Assembly (NCBI RefSeq): GCF_000444875.1
Contig: NC_021985.1
Coordinates: forward strand, 6,468,170 to 6,532,169
Origin: Streptomyces collinus Tu 365
GTDB taxonomy: Bacteria; Actinomycetota; Actinomycetes; Streptomycetales; Streptomycetaceae
Length of the DNA: 64,000 nucleotides
Direction of reading: 5' to 3'
Shown here: positions 41,624 to 51,100 of the stretch, piece by piece
Layout of the letters: each line of letters starts with the position of its first letter
Position numbering within the stretch: the first letter of the stretch is position 1
Translations under genes and position numbers: made by a program
The notes under the pieces: model-generated
Database searches by the model: none
The model's input: only the letters and a program-made list of their open reading frames with translations
What the model was told of the DNA's origin: nothing

Positions 41624-44350
41624 TCACTCCAGGGGGATGTCCGGGATCTCGAATCCCGGGACCCCCGGCAGCTCCCCGCTCTTCGGCAGCGCCACCTCGG
41701 CCCAGATCACCTTGCCCTGGGGCGTGTACCGGGTGCCCCAGCGCTCGGTCATCTGCGACACCAGGAACAGGCCCCGGCCGCCCTCGTCGGTCGTCGCGGC
41801 GTACCGCAGGTGCGGCGAGGTGCTGCTGCCGTCGGCGACCTCGCAGATCAGCGTGCGGTCCCGGATCAGCCGGACGTGGATCGGCTCGGAGGCGTAGCGG
41901 ATGGCGTTGGTGATCAGCTCGCTCAGCACCAGCTCCATGCCGAAGCCCAGCTCGGCCAGGCCCCACTCCGCCAGCTTCGCGGACACGGCGCCGCGCATCC
42001 CGGACACGGCGGCCGGGTCGCCCGGCACGTCCCAGTCGGCGACGTTCTCCGGTGGCAGCGCCCGGGTGCGCGCGATCAGCAGCGCCACGTCGTCGGCGGG
42101 CCGCTCGGGCAGCAGCTCGTCCAGCACCGCCTGGCAGCTCTCCTCCGGCGCCCGGTCGGGGTGCCCCTCCAGCGCCCGGCGCAGCAGCTCCATGCCCACG
42201 TCCAGGTCGCGCCTGCGGTCCTCGATGAGCCCGTCGGTGTACAGCACGAGCTGGCTGCCCTCGGGCACGTCCAGCTCGGCCGTCCGGAACGGCATGCCGC
42301 CCAGGCCCAGCGGCGGCCCGGCCGGCACGTCGGGGAAGGTGGCGCTGCCGTCGGGGTACACCAGGGCCGGTGTCAGGTGCCCGGCGCGCGCCATGACGCA
42401 GCGGCGCGCCACCGGGTCGTAGATGGCGTACAGACAGGTGGCGCCGACGATCTCACCGGAGGTGTCCGCGCACGCCTCGTCCTGGTCGATACGGCCGACC
42501 AGGTCGTCCAGGTGGCTGAGCAGCTCGTCCGGCGGCAGGTCGAGGGTGGAGAAGTTGTGCACCGCGGTGCGCAGCCGGCCCATCGTCGCGGCGGCGTGCA
42601 GACCGTGCCCGACCACGTCCCCGACGGCCAGCGCCACCCGGCCGCCCGGCAGCGGGATCACGTCGAACCAGTCGCCGCTCACGCCCGACTGGGCGGGCAG
42701 GTAGCGGTAGCCGACGTCCAGGGCGCTCTGCTCGGGCAGCGCCCGCGGCAGCAGGCTGCGCTGGAGGGTGACCGCCAGCGCGTGCTCGCGGGCGTACCGG
42801 CGGGCGTTGTCGATGCTGACCGCCGCCCGGGCCACCAGCTCCTCGGCCAGCGACAGCTCCTCCTCGTCGAAGGCGTCCCGTTTGGAGCGCCAGAAGTTGA
42901 CCATGCCCAGCACCACGCCGCGGGCCTGGACGGGCGCGCTGATCAGCGAGTGGATGCCGAAGTCGACGATCTGCCGGGCGCGCTCCGGGTCCTGCGCCTG
43001 CCAGCCCGAGGCGGAGGACAGGTCGGTCACCAGCTGGGTGCGGCCGGCGTCGTAGCCGAGGGCCTGCGGGGTGGAGGGCAGGAAGTCGATCAGCCGGCCC
43101 CGCTCGTAGAGCGGGTGGTCGTCCCGGATGCCGCTGACGGCGACGCGCCGCATGTCCGTCGCCTTGGGGCCGGGCTCCTCGCCGTGCAGGACGGCGTCGG
43201 CCACGTCCACGGTGACGAAGTCGGCGAACCGGGGCACGGCGAGCTGGGCCAGCTCGTCCGCCGTGCGGACCACGTCGAGGCTGGTGCCGATGCCGAGGCC
43301 GGCGTCGTAGAGCAGCTCCAGCCGCTCCCGGGTGACCTCGGCCCGGCCCGAGACGGCCTGCAGCTCGGTGGAGTCCCGCAGCGTCACCACGGTGCCCCGG
43401 GGGCCGCCCTCGGGGTGCGTGGGCCGCTGGTTGACGGCGAGCAGCCGGCCGCCGGCGAAGTGCACCTCGTCGGTCGCCTCGCGGCCGGAGGAGAGCAGCT
43501 CCGCCATGTCGGCGTCGAGGCACGACAGCTCGCGCACGGTGTGCCCCTCGGCCTCCACGGGCAGCTCCAGCAGCCGCCGGGCCTCGTCGTTGGCCAGCAG
43601 CAGCCGACCGTTGTCCTGGACGATGAGGACGCCCTCGCGCACCGAGTGCAGCACCGTGTCGTGGTGCTCGTACATCCGGGACATCTCGTCCGGGGCCAGG
43701 CTGTGGGTCTGCCGCCGCAGCCGCCGGCCCACGAGCGCGGTGCCGCCGGTGGACACCACGAGGGCCGCCGCGCCGGCGCCGAGGATGATCGGCAGCTGCC
43801 GGTCCACGGCGTTGGTCACGTTCTTCACCTTGAGCCCGGCGGAGACCAGCGCCGTCACCTTGCCCCGGTCGTCCCGGATCGGCACCGTCGCCTGCACCTC
43901 GTGGCCGAGCGGGCCGTGGACGCTCTCGGTGTAGACGTGGCCGGCCAGCGACGGGGCGATCCTGCCGACGAAACGTTTCCCGATCTTGCTCGGGATGGGG
44001 TGCGTGTAGCGGATGCCCTTCTTGTCCATGACGACGATGAAGTCGACGCCCGCGCTCTTGCGTCCCGCCTCGGTCAGCGGCTGGAGCACCGCCGACGGGT
44101 GGGGCGAACGCAGCGCCTCCACGACACCGGGGGAGTGCGCGAAGGTCTCGGCGACGGCGATGGACCGGCGCCTCGCCTCCGTGCTCGTGTCACGCTCCGA
44201 CTGCAGGACGAGGGCGAAGACCGCGCAGACCACGAGAACCACGACCAGCGCCACCTGCAGGACGAAAACCTGCCCGGCGACGCTGCGGGGACTCTTGCCG
44301 ATCATCGAGCGCAATGAGATGCGCCTGAATCGGCCGATTCGGTCCGACAT
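41624..44350 (-). CDS. Membrane SpoIIE-type serine phosphatase with PDC sensor, PAS, GAF and HATPase domains
   Basis: A 908-residue multidomain signalling protein. In order: TM1 (~25-50), an extracellular CitA-like PDC sensor with GIRYTHPIPSKIGKRF, TM2 (~185-205), PAS (~225-330), GAF (~350-510), a PP2C/SpoIIE phosphatase (SGVSGDWFDVIPL, GDVVGHGLHAA, VLYTDGLIEDRR) and a C-terminal HATPase_c anti-sigma-like kinase (LSELITNAIRYA, DEGGRGLFLV). Such proteins dephosphorylate anti-sigma-factor antagonists, and the attached kinase domain can phosphorylate the same partner. An external carboxylate is the likely signal. A CebR-box-like palindrome lies ~85 bp upstream. The stop codon abuts the tandem repeat. 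Confidence 0.92.
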   Translation of the reverse strand: MSDRIGRFRRISLRSMIGKSPRSVAGQVFVLQVALVVVLVVCAVFALVLQSERDTSTEARRRSIAVAETFAHSPGVVEALRSPHPSAVLQPLTEAGRKSAGVDFIVVMDKKGIRYTHPIPSKIGKRFVGRIAPSLAGHVYTESVHGPLGHEVQATVPIRDDRGKVTALVSAGLKVKNVTNAVDRQLPIILGAGAAALVVSTGGTALVGRRLRRQTHSLAPDEMSRMYEHHDTVLHSVREGVLIVQDNGRLLLANDEARRLLELPVEAEGHTVRELSCLDADMAELLSSGREATDEVHFAGGRLLAVNQRPTHPEGGPRGTVVTLRDSTELQAVSGRAEVTRERLELLYDAGLGIGTSLDVVRTADELAQLAVPRFADFVTVDVADAVLHGEEPGPKATDMRRVAVSGIRDDHPLYERGRLIDFLPSTPQALGYDAGRTQLVTDLSSASGWQAQDPERARQIVDFGIHSLISAPVQARGVVLGMVNFWRSKRDAFDEEELSLAEELVARAAVSIDNARRYAREHALAVTLQRSLLPRALPEQSALDVGYRYLPAQSGVSGDWFDVIPLPGGRVALAVGDVVGHGLHAAATMGRLRTAVHNFSTLDLPPDELLSHLDDLVGRIDQDEACADTSGEIVGATCLYAIYDPVARRCVMARAGHLTPALVYPDGSATFPDVPAGPPLGLGGMPFRTAELDVPEGSQLVLYTDGLIEDRRRDLDVGMELLRRALEGHPDRAPEESCQAVLDELLPERPADDVALLIARTRALPPENVADWDVPGDPAAVSGMRGAVSAKLAEWGLAELGFGMELVLSELITNAIRYASEPIHVRLIRDRTLICEVADGSSTSPHLRYAATTDEGGRGLFLVSQMTERWGTRYTPQGKVIWAEVALPKSGELPGVPGFEIPDIPLE

Positions 44351-44431
44351 GCGACATTTCTAACACTGGCGTTTCCCGGTGACTACGGCTGGTCCAAGCG
44401 ATGGACATCACACGGGCCCGGGAACGAGCCT

Positions 44432-44445
44432 CGGGAGCGCTCCCA
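44432..44445. promoter_or_regulatory. CebR-box-like palindrome
   Basis: CGGGAGCGCTCCCA matches the CebR operator TGGGAGCGCTCCCA at 13 of 14 positions (consensus from memory) and contains a perfect 12-bp palindrome. It lies 82 bp upstream of the phosphatase ATG. CebR is the cello-oligosaccharide-sensing LacI-type repressor. Confidence 0.65.
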
Positions 44446-44630
44446 AAAATCGCTGCGAACAGTGCATCACCATTCTCTCGCGAAGCGGTGGGAAGTGCTC
44501 GGGGCGGACCCGGTGGCCGTGCGCACCGGGTCCGCGAGCCGGGCAGGTGAGGGGGGTGGTGGTGTCCCTGCCCGGGTGGTGCCGGCTTGTGGAGGAGCGT
44601 GAGGTCCCCGGGGGACCCCGACCGGTGGTG

Positions 44631-44644
44631 CGACAACGTTGTCG
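44631..44644. promoter_or_regulatory. CGACAACGTTGTCG operator
   Basis: A perfect 14-bp palindrome with a central CG, LacI-family in style, 195 bp before the first GH92 gene. The core GACAACGTTGTC recurs at 52024-52035. Confidence 0.72.
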
Positions 44645-44675
44645 ACTGGTCTGTACATGACTTTACCGCCTCAAC

Positions 44676-44689
44676 CGACAACGATGTCA
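44676..44689. promoter_or_regulatory. Second, imperfect copy of the GACAACGTTGTC operator
   Basis: CGACAACGATGTCA differs at two positions from 44631-44644. It is offset 45 bp from it, allowing looping between the two. Confidence 0.6.
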
Positions 44690-44838
44690 ACCTACTTGAG
44701 GTCCCCCGACCGGGTGATCCGCGGGCGTGCCAGGACCGCCGTACGCGGTCTTCCGTGTGACCGGTGGCGCACGCTACTGTCCCTGCGGCTTGTGCGACCG
44801 GTGGTGCGCGACCCGTCCGTCAGAGGAAGGGCCGCTCC

Positions 44839-47800
44839 ATGCGTTTCCGTCCCATGTCCCTGCTGCTGGCCGCGGTGCTCGCGATGAGCGGTGCCCCCAC
44901 GGCCCTCGCGGCGACCGCAGCTCCCCCCGGGCTCGTCAAGGACCCGACCCCGTACGTCGACCCGCTGATCGGCACCAGGAACGGCGGCAACGTCTTCCCG
45001 GGCGCCGTCGTGCCCTTCGGCATGCTCTCCTGGAGCCCGGAGAACACCCGGGGCGACGCCACCCGCACCGCGGCCCCCGGCGGCTACCAGTACGACGCCA
45101 CCCGGATACGCGGCTTCAGCCTCACCCACATGTCCGGCACCGGCTGCGCGGGCGGCAGCGGCGACATCCCGTTCTTCCCGTACGCCGGCGAGGTCACCTC
45201 GTCCCCGGCGAGCGACACCAAGGACGCCGTCTACGCCTCCGGCTTCAGCCACCCCGACGAGACCGCGGAACCCGGCCACTACCGGGTCGGCCTCGCCTCC
45301 GGCGTCACCGCCGACCTCACCGCGACCGCCCGCACCGGCTCCGCCCGCTTCACCTTCCCGGCCGACAAGCCCGCCTCGCTGCTGGTGCGCACCGCCAACT
45401 CGGAGGTCGGCTCCACCGACTCGTCGGTCACCATCGACCCCGCCGGCCGCACCGTCTCCGGCTCCGTCACCTCCGGCGACTTCTGCGGCTACCTCGACCC
45501 CGAAGGCCGGCGCGCCTACTACACGCTCTACTTCACCGCCCGCTTCGACCGGCCCTTCAAGACCCACGGCACCTGGCGGGACGGCACGCTGGACCCCGGA
45601 TCCACCACCGCCTCCGGCGGGACCGGCGGCTTCGCCGACGGCGGTCGGCCGGTCGCCGGCAAGGGCGCCGGCGGGTACGTCGAGTTCGCCCCCGGCACCG
45701 GCCCGGTGAACGTCAAGGTCGGCATCTCCTACGTCAGCCGGGCGGCGGCCGCGGCGAACCTCGCCGCCGAGAACCCGCCCGAGCGCTCCTTCGACGCAAT
45801 GCGCGACGCCGCCCGGGCCGCCTGGCGCGAGCGCCTGGGCGCCGTCCGGGTCGGCGGCGGCAGCGCCACCGACCGCACCACCTTCTACACCGCCCTCTAC
45901 CACTCCCTCCTGCACCCGAACGTGATCAGCGACGCCGACGGCCGCTACCGGGGCAGCGACGACAAGGTGCACCGGGTGGCCCGCGGCCACCGGGCCCAGT
46001 ACGGCACCTTCTCCGGCTGGGACGTCTACCGCGACCAGGTCCAGCTGCTCACCCTGCTCGACCCGCGCACCGGCTCCGACGTCGCCCAGTCGCTGTACGA
46101 GATGGCCCGGCAGAACGGCGGGGTCTGGGACCGCTGGCTGCACGGCGCGAGCGGCACCCACGTCATGAACGGCGACCCCGCGCCCACCGCGCTCGCCGGG
46201 ATCCGGGCCTTCGGCGGCACCGACTTCGACCTGCGGGGCGCGCTCGGCTCACTGGTCCGGGCGGCCACCGTGCCCACCGAGCAGGACCTGTCCGCGGCCG
46301 GCAAGCCGGTGCTGTCGGTCGGCCAGCGCCCCTCCCTCGACAAGTACCTCGACAAGCACTACATGCCGTCCGTCTCCAACGCCTGGGGCGGTGCCGCCGA
46401 GACCCTGGAGATGTCCACCGCCGACTTCTCGCTCTCCCAGCTCGCCGCGGCGGCGGGCCGCAAGGGCACGGCGGCCGCCTTCGCCCGGCGCGCCCAGTGG
46501 TGGCAGAACAACTTCGACATCGCGGCCGTCCCCTCCGGTGCCGACGGCAGCGGCGGCTACATCGCCAACCGCAAGGCCGACGGCAGCTGGGTCACCGGCT
46601 TCACCCCCGACACCGGCAACGGGTTCGTCGAGGGCACCGCGGCCCAGTACACCTGGATGGTCCAGCACGACCCGGCCGGGCTGTTCGCCGCCATGGGCGG
46701 CACCGGCAAGGCCCTGGCCCGGCTCGACGACTTCTTCCACGACGCCGACGGCGGCTGGGCCTTCACCGGCAGCGGCGGCACCAAGTCCGAACTCGACAAC
46801 GAGCCCTCGCTCAACGTCCCCTACCTGTACGACTACGCCGGCGCCCCGTACAAGACCCAGGAGACCGTCCGGGCGGCCATGCGGCGGCTCTGGTCGGCCG
46901 AGCCCGGGGGCATCCCCGGCAACGACGACCTCGGCGCCATGTCCGCCTGGTACGTCTTCTCCGCCCTCGGCATGTACCCGCAGGTCCCCTCCCGCGCGGA
47001 ACTGGTCCTCGCCTCGCCGCTGTTCGAGCGCGCCGAGATCCACCGCCCGCACGGCAACGACATCTCCGTCCGCGCGCCGGGAGCGGCCTGGGACGCGCCC
47101 TACGTCCGGTCCCTGAAGGTCGACGGCCGCCGCGGCGACCGGCCGTGGCTCCCGGCCTCGTTCGTGCGGGACGGCGGACGGCTCGACTACACGCTCTCCG
47201 CGACCCCGGACCGCTCCTGGGGCGCGACCGAGCCGCCGCCGTCCTTCCGCCAGGGCGAGCAGCCCTACCAGATCGGCGTCGGCCCGACCGCCGCGACGCT
47301 CGCGCCCGGCGACTCCACCGAGGTCGCCGTCCGCGCCCTGTCGCTGAACGGCGGCACCGGACCCGACGTCCGCTTCCGCGTCGAGACCCCGGACGGCGTC
47401 ACCGCCACGCCCGCCGAGGGCTCGGTCACCGACGGCGCGCGGCAGATCACGCTCACCGCCGCCGACGGCGTCCACCAGGGCTTCTACGACGTCACCGTCA
47501 CGGTGACCTCCGACGGCACCTCCTACCGGCAGCCGGTCGCCCTGACCGTCGCCGCGCCCGGCACCCTGCTGGCGGCCTACAACGGCACCGGGGTCTCCGA
47601 CGACACCGGCGACCACGCCGAGGCCGACTACGACGGCGGCGGCTGGAGCTACTCCCGCCAGGCCCTCGCGGCGGCCGGCCTGACCCCCGGCGGCCACGGC
47701 ACCGTCGACGGCCTCGCCTTCACCTGGCCCGACTCGCCCGCCGGCCGCCCCGACAACGCCTCGGCGGCCGGCCAGAGCGTCGACCTCGCCACCCCGGCGG

Positions 47801-48120
47801 CGACGCTGTCCTTCCTCGGCAGCGCGGTCAACGGCAACCAGAGGACCACGGCCACCGTGACCTACACCGACGGCAGCACCGGCACGATCGACCTCGCCTT
47901 CACCGACTGGACCGTCGGCGGGGGCGGCGGCACCGTCCAGTACGGCAACCGGGTCGTCGCCAAGACCGCGTACCGCAACGTCGCGGGCGCCGACAAGGAC
48001 CCGGTGGCGACCTACGTCTTCGCGACCGAGCCGTTCCGGGCGCCCCCGGGCAAGTCCATCAGGAGCGTCCGGCTGCCCGACGACACCGACCTGCACGTGT
48101 TCACCCTCGCGGTGGGCTGA
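44839..48120 (+). CDS. Secreted GH92 alpha-mannosidase (first of two)
   Basis: A 1093-residue exported glycosidase. The signal peptide is MRFRPMSLLLAAVLAMSG and ends near APTALA. The N-terminal beta-sandwich includes YVDPLIGTRNGGNVFPGAVVPFG, a GH92 hallmark. The alpha/alpha barrel has FSGWDVYRDQ, NEPSLNVPYLYDY and GNDDLGAMSAWYVFSALG, holding the catalytic acid and base pair. A C-terminal carbohydrate-binding-like domain (~920-1090) starts LLAAYNGTGVSDDTGDH. GH92 enzymes are Ca2+-dependent exo-mannosidases, mostly alpha-1,2, that trim high-mannose N-glycans. GAGGAAGG precedes ATG 44839. It converges with the second GH92 gene. Confidence 0.92.
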   Translation: MRFRPMSLLLAAVLAMSGAPTALAATAAPPGLVKDPTPYVDPLIGTRNGGNVFPGAVVPFGMLSWSPENTRGDATRTAAPGGYQYDATRIRGFSLTHMSGTGCAGGSGDIPFFPYAGEVTSSPASDTKDAVYASGFSHPDETAEPGHYRVGLASGVTADLTATARTGSARFTFPADKPASLLVRTANSEVGSTDSSVTIDPAGRTVSGSVTSGDFCGYLDPEGRRAYYTLYFTARFDRPFKTHGTWRDGTLDPGSTTASGGTGGFADGGRPVAGKGAGGYVEFAPGTGPVNVKVGISYVSRAAAAANLAAENPPERSFDAMRDAARAAWRERLGAVRVGGGSATDRTTFYTALYHSLLHPNVISDADGRYRGSDDKVHRVARGHRAQYGTFSGWDVYRDQVQLLTLLDPRTGSDVAQSLYEMARQNGGVWDRWLHGASGTHVMNGDPAPTALAGIRAFGGTDFDLRGALGSLVRAATVPTEQDLSAAGKPVLSVGQRPSLDKYLDKHYMPSVSNAWGGAAETLEMSTADFSLSQLAAAAGRKGTAAAFARRAQWWQNNFDIAAVPSGADGSGGYIANRKADGSWVTGFTPDTGNGFVEGTAAQYTWMVQHDPAGLFAAMGGTGKALARLDDFFHDADGGWAFTGSGGTKSELDNEPSLNVPYLYDYAGAPYKTQETVRAAMRRLWSAEPGGIPGNDDLGAMSAWYVFSALGMYPQVPSRAELVLASPLFERAEIHRPHGNDISVRAPGAAWDAPYVRSLKVDGRRGDRPWLPASFVRDGGRLDYTLSATPDRSWGATEPPPSFRQGEQPYQIGVGPTAATLAPGDSTEVAVRALSLNGGTGPDVRFRVETPDGVTATPAEGSVTDGARQITLTAADGVHQGFYDVTVTVTSDGTSYRQPVALTVAAPGTLLAAYNGTGVSDDTGDHAEADYDGGGWSYSRQALAAAGLTPGGHGTVDGLAFTWPDSPAGRPDNASAAGQSVDLATPAATLSFLGSAVNGNQRTTATVTYTDGSTGTIDLAFTDWTVGGGGGTVQYGNRVVAKTAYRNVAGADKDPVATYVFATEPFRAPPGKSIRSVRLPDDTDLHVFTLAVG

Positions 48121-48132
48121 CCCGTACGGCAC

Positions 48133-48168
48133 AAGGCCGCCCCCCGGGTCCTTCCGGGGGGCGGCCTT
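48133..48168. terminator. Bidirectional terminator between the GH92 genes
   Basis: A perfect 15-bp stem (48133-48147 with 48154-48168) begins with AA and ends with TT, between two convergent genes. Confidence 0.9.
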
Positions 48169-48188
48169 CGTTCCGTACGGCGGGTGCG

Positions 48189-51100
48189 TCAGCCGAGCAG
48201 CTCCACCTCCGCCAGCGTCGACTCGGAGTCGAGGACCAGCCGGTACTTCGGGTACGAGCCCGGCTTGGCGATCGTGAACGCCCGGGTCTGCCGGTCCCAG
48301 GCGAACGACTCCCCGGACCGGTGGTCCAGGGTGCGCCAGGTCGTGCCGTCCGCCGAGCCCTGCAGCGTCCAGCCGGCCGGTGCCTCCGTGTGATCGGCGG
48401 CCGAGGTCAGCGTGTACTGGACGGGCTTGCCGGCACCGGTGACCGGGAGGTCGACCGAGGCGACCGTCGCGCTCGTCGCCGAGGTGTCGTCGAACAGGGC
48501 CCCGTCACCCTTGAGCAGGTCGGTGCGCGGCGTCGGCACCTTGTCGTCCTGGGTGATGGACACGGGCGCCGCGTCGCGGCCGCTGCCCCAGGTGGACGGC
48601 TTCGCCCCCATGAAGAACTGCAGCACCCCGCCCTTGGCCAGCAGCGAGTGGGGGAGCGAGGTCGACGTCCAGGGGCGGCCGTTGACGGTCACGCCCTGCA
48701 CGTAGACGTTCTCCGCGCTGTTGCGCGGGGCCTTGATCACCAGGTCCCGGCCGTTCTCCAGGTGCACGGTCGCCTTCTTGAACAGCGGGGAGCCGATCGC
48801 GTACTCGCCGCCGCCCATCACCAGCGGGTAGAAGCCGAGCGAGGAGAAGAGGTACCAGGCCGACTGCTCGCCGTTGTCCTCGTCGCCGTGGTAGCCCTGA
48901 CCGATCTCGCTGCCGGTGTACAGGCGGGAGAGCGCCTCGCGGACGTACTGCTGCGCCTTCCAGGGCTGGGAGGCCGCGTCGTACATGTAGATCACGTGGT
49001 GCGCGACCTGGTTGGAGTGGCCGTACATGCCCATCCGCACGTCCCGGGCCTCGGTCATCTCGTGGATGACACCGCCGTAGGAGCCGACGTAGTCCGGGGA
49101 GGCCGTCTCCGGGGTGGCGAAGTACGTGTCGAGCTTGTCCGCGAGGGCCTGCCGGCCGCCGTACAGGTTGGCCAGGCCCCGGCTGTCCTGCGGGGCGGTG
49201 AAGGCGTAGCCCCAGCCGTTGGTCTCCGTGTAGTCGTAGCCCCACACGCGCGGGTCGTACTTCGCGGAGTCCAGGCGCCAGCCGCCCTTGGCGTCACGGC
49301 CCTGGAAGAAGCCCGCCTTGGCGTCGAAGAGGTTCACGTAGTCCCGGGCGCGGTTGAGGAAGTACGTCGACTCCTCCTGGTACCGCTTCTCGCCCGTCTT
49401 CTCGTAGAGCGCCTGGCCCATCCGGGCGATGCCGTAGTCGTTGACGTAGCCCTCCATCGCCCACGACAGGCCCTCGTGCGTGTCGGTGCTGGTGTAGCCG
49501 AGGAACGGCGAGGTGCTCATGCCCTTGCGGCCCACGCCCGACGCCGGGGGGACGACCGTGGCGTTCTTGACCGCCGCCTCGTACGCCGCCTTCGCGTCGA
49601 ACTTCACGCCCTTGACGTACGCGTCGGCGAACGCCACGTCCGAGGAGGTGCCGGTCATCAGGTCGGCGTAGCCGGGGGAGGACCAGCGGGAGGTCCAGCC
49701 GCCGTCCTTGTACTGCTGCACGAAGCCGTCGACCATCTCGCCGGCCTGACCGGGGGTCAGGAACGAGTAGGCCGGCCAGGTGGTGCGGTAGGTGTCCCAG
49801 AAGCCGTTGTTGACGTACACCTTACCGTCGACGATCTTCGCGCCGGTGTGCGTCGGGGTGTCCGGGCCCGGCATGGCGGAGAACGGCGAGGCGTACCGGT
49901 CCTTGCCGCCGACCTCCTCGAAGCCGGAGTTCGGGTACAGGTAGAGCCGGTACATGCTGGAGTACAGCGTGGTGAGCTGGTCCGGGGTCGCGCCCTCCAC
50001 CTCGACCTTGCCGAGCAGCCGGTCCCAGGTGCGCTGGGCCGCGTTCCTGACCGTGTCGAAGGAGGTGCCGTCCGGGATCTCCCGGGCCAGGTTGTCCTTC
50101 GCCTGGTCGACGCTGATCAGCGAGGTCGCCAGGCGCAGCCCGACGGTGTGGTCCGCGCCCGCGTCGAACCGCAGGTAGCCCTTGACCCCGCTGGAGCCGC
50201 CGTCGGTCACCTGCCTGTCGAAGACGCCGTAGACGAACAGCCGGGTGGCGCCCGTCGACAGGCCCGACTTCACGTCGGAGTAGCCGGTGACGACGCCGTG
50301 CTCCTTGTCCAGGGTCAGCCCGGCCTGCTCGGTGACGTTGTCGAACACGACGCTCGCGTCGTCGCCCGGGTAGGTGAAGCGCAGCGCCGCCGCGTGGTCG
50401 GTCGGGGCTATCTCCGCCTTCAGGCCGTTCTCGAACCGGACGCCGTAGTAGTACGGGCGCGCGGTCTCGTTCTCGTGCCGGAAGGCCAGCTCGCGTGCCT
50501 CACGCCCGGTGTCCGGGGTGCCGGAGGCGGCGGAGGGCATCAGCTGGAAGGTCTGCCGGTCGCCCATCCAGGGGCTGGGTTCGTGGCTCGCGCTGAACGC
50601 CTGGATCGTGGGGAGGTTGTCGCTGTTGTTCGCACGTGCGTACTCGTACAGCCAGCTCAGCGAGGACGCGTTGGTGACCGGCGTCCAGAAGTTGAAGCCG
50701 TGCGGGAGGGCCGCCGCCGGGAAGTCGTTGCCGCGCGAGAAGCTGCCGCTGGAGTTGGTGCCGCGGGTGGTCAGCGCGTAGTCCGACAGGTGCGCCTTCG
50801 GCTTCTCGGGGGCCACCCGGCGCAGCGCGACGTCGTCTATCCAGCCCCGGAACTTCGCCGGGCCGTCGGGGGAGTCGTAGGCCACCAGGATCCGGTCGAC
50901 GGTCTTGCCCGCCGCCACCGAGCCGATCCGCGAGGCCACGTTGTTCCACTGGTTGACGTACAGCGCCTTGGACGCGCCCTGGCCGCGCGGCGACAGCGGG
51001 AAGCCGTGCTGGTCGGTCGCGCCCAGGTCGCTCAGGTAGGTGCCGTCGGTGAAGGCCAGGTCCACGGAGACGTTGGTGGCGTCGTAGTCGCGGTCGCCGT

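Noticed and set aside
44645..44664. DasR-like site next to the GH92 operator
   Set aside because: ACTGGTCTGTAC matches only the left half of the dre consensus, about 10 of 16 positions, too weak to list.
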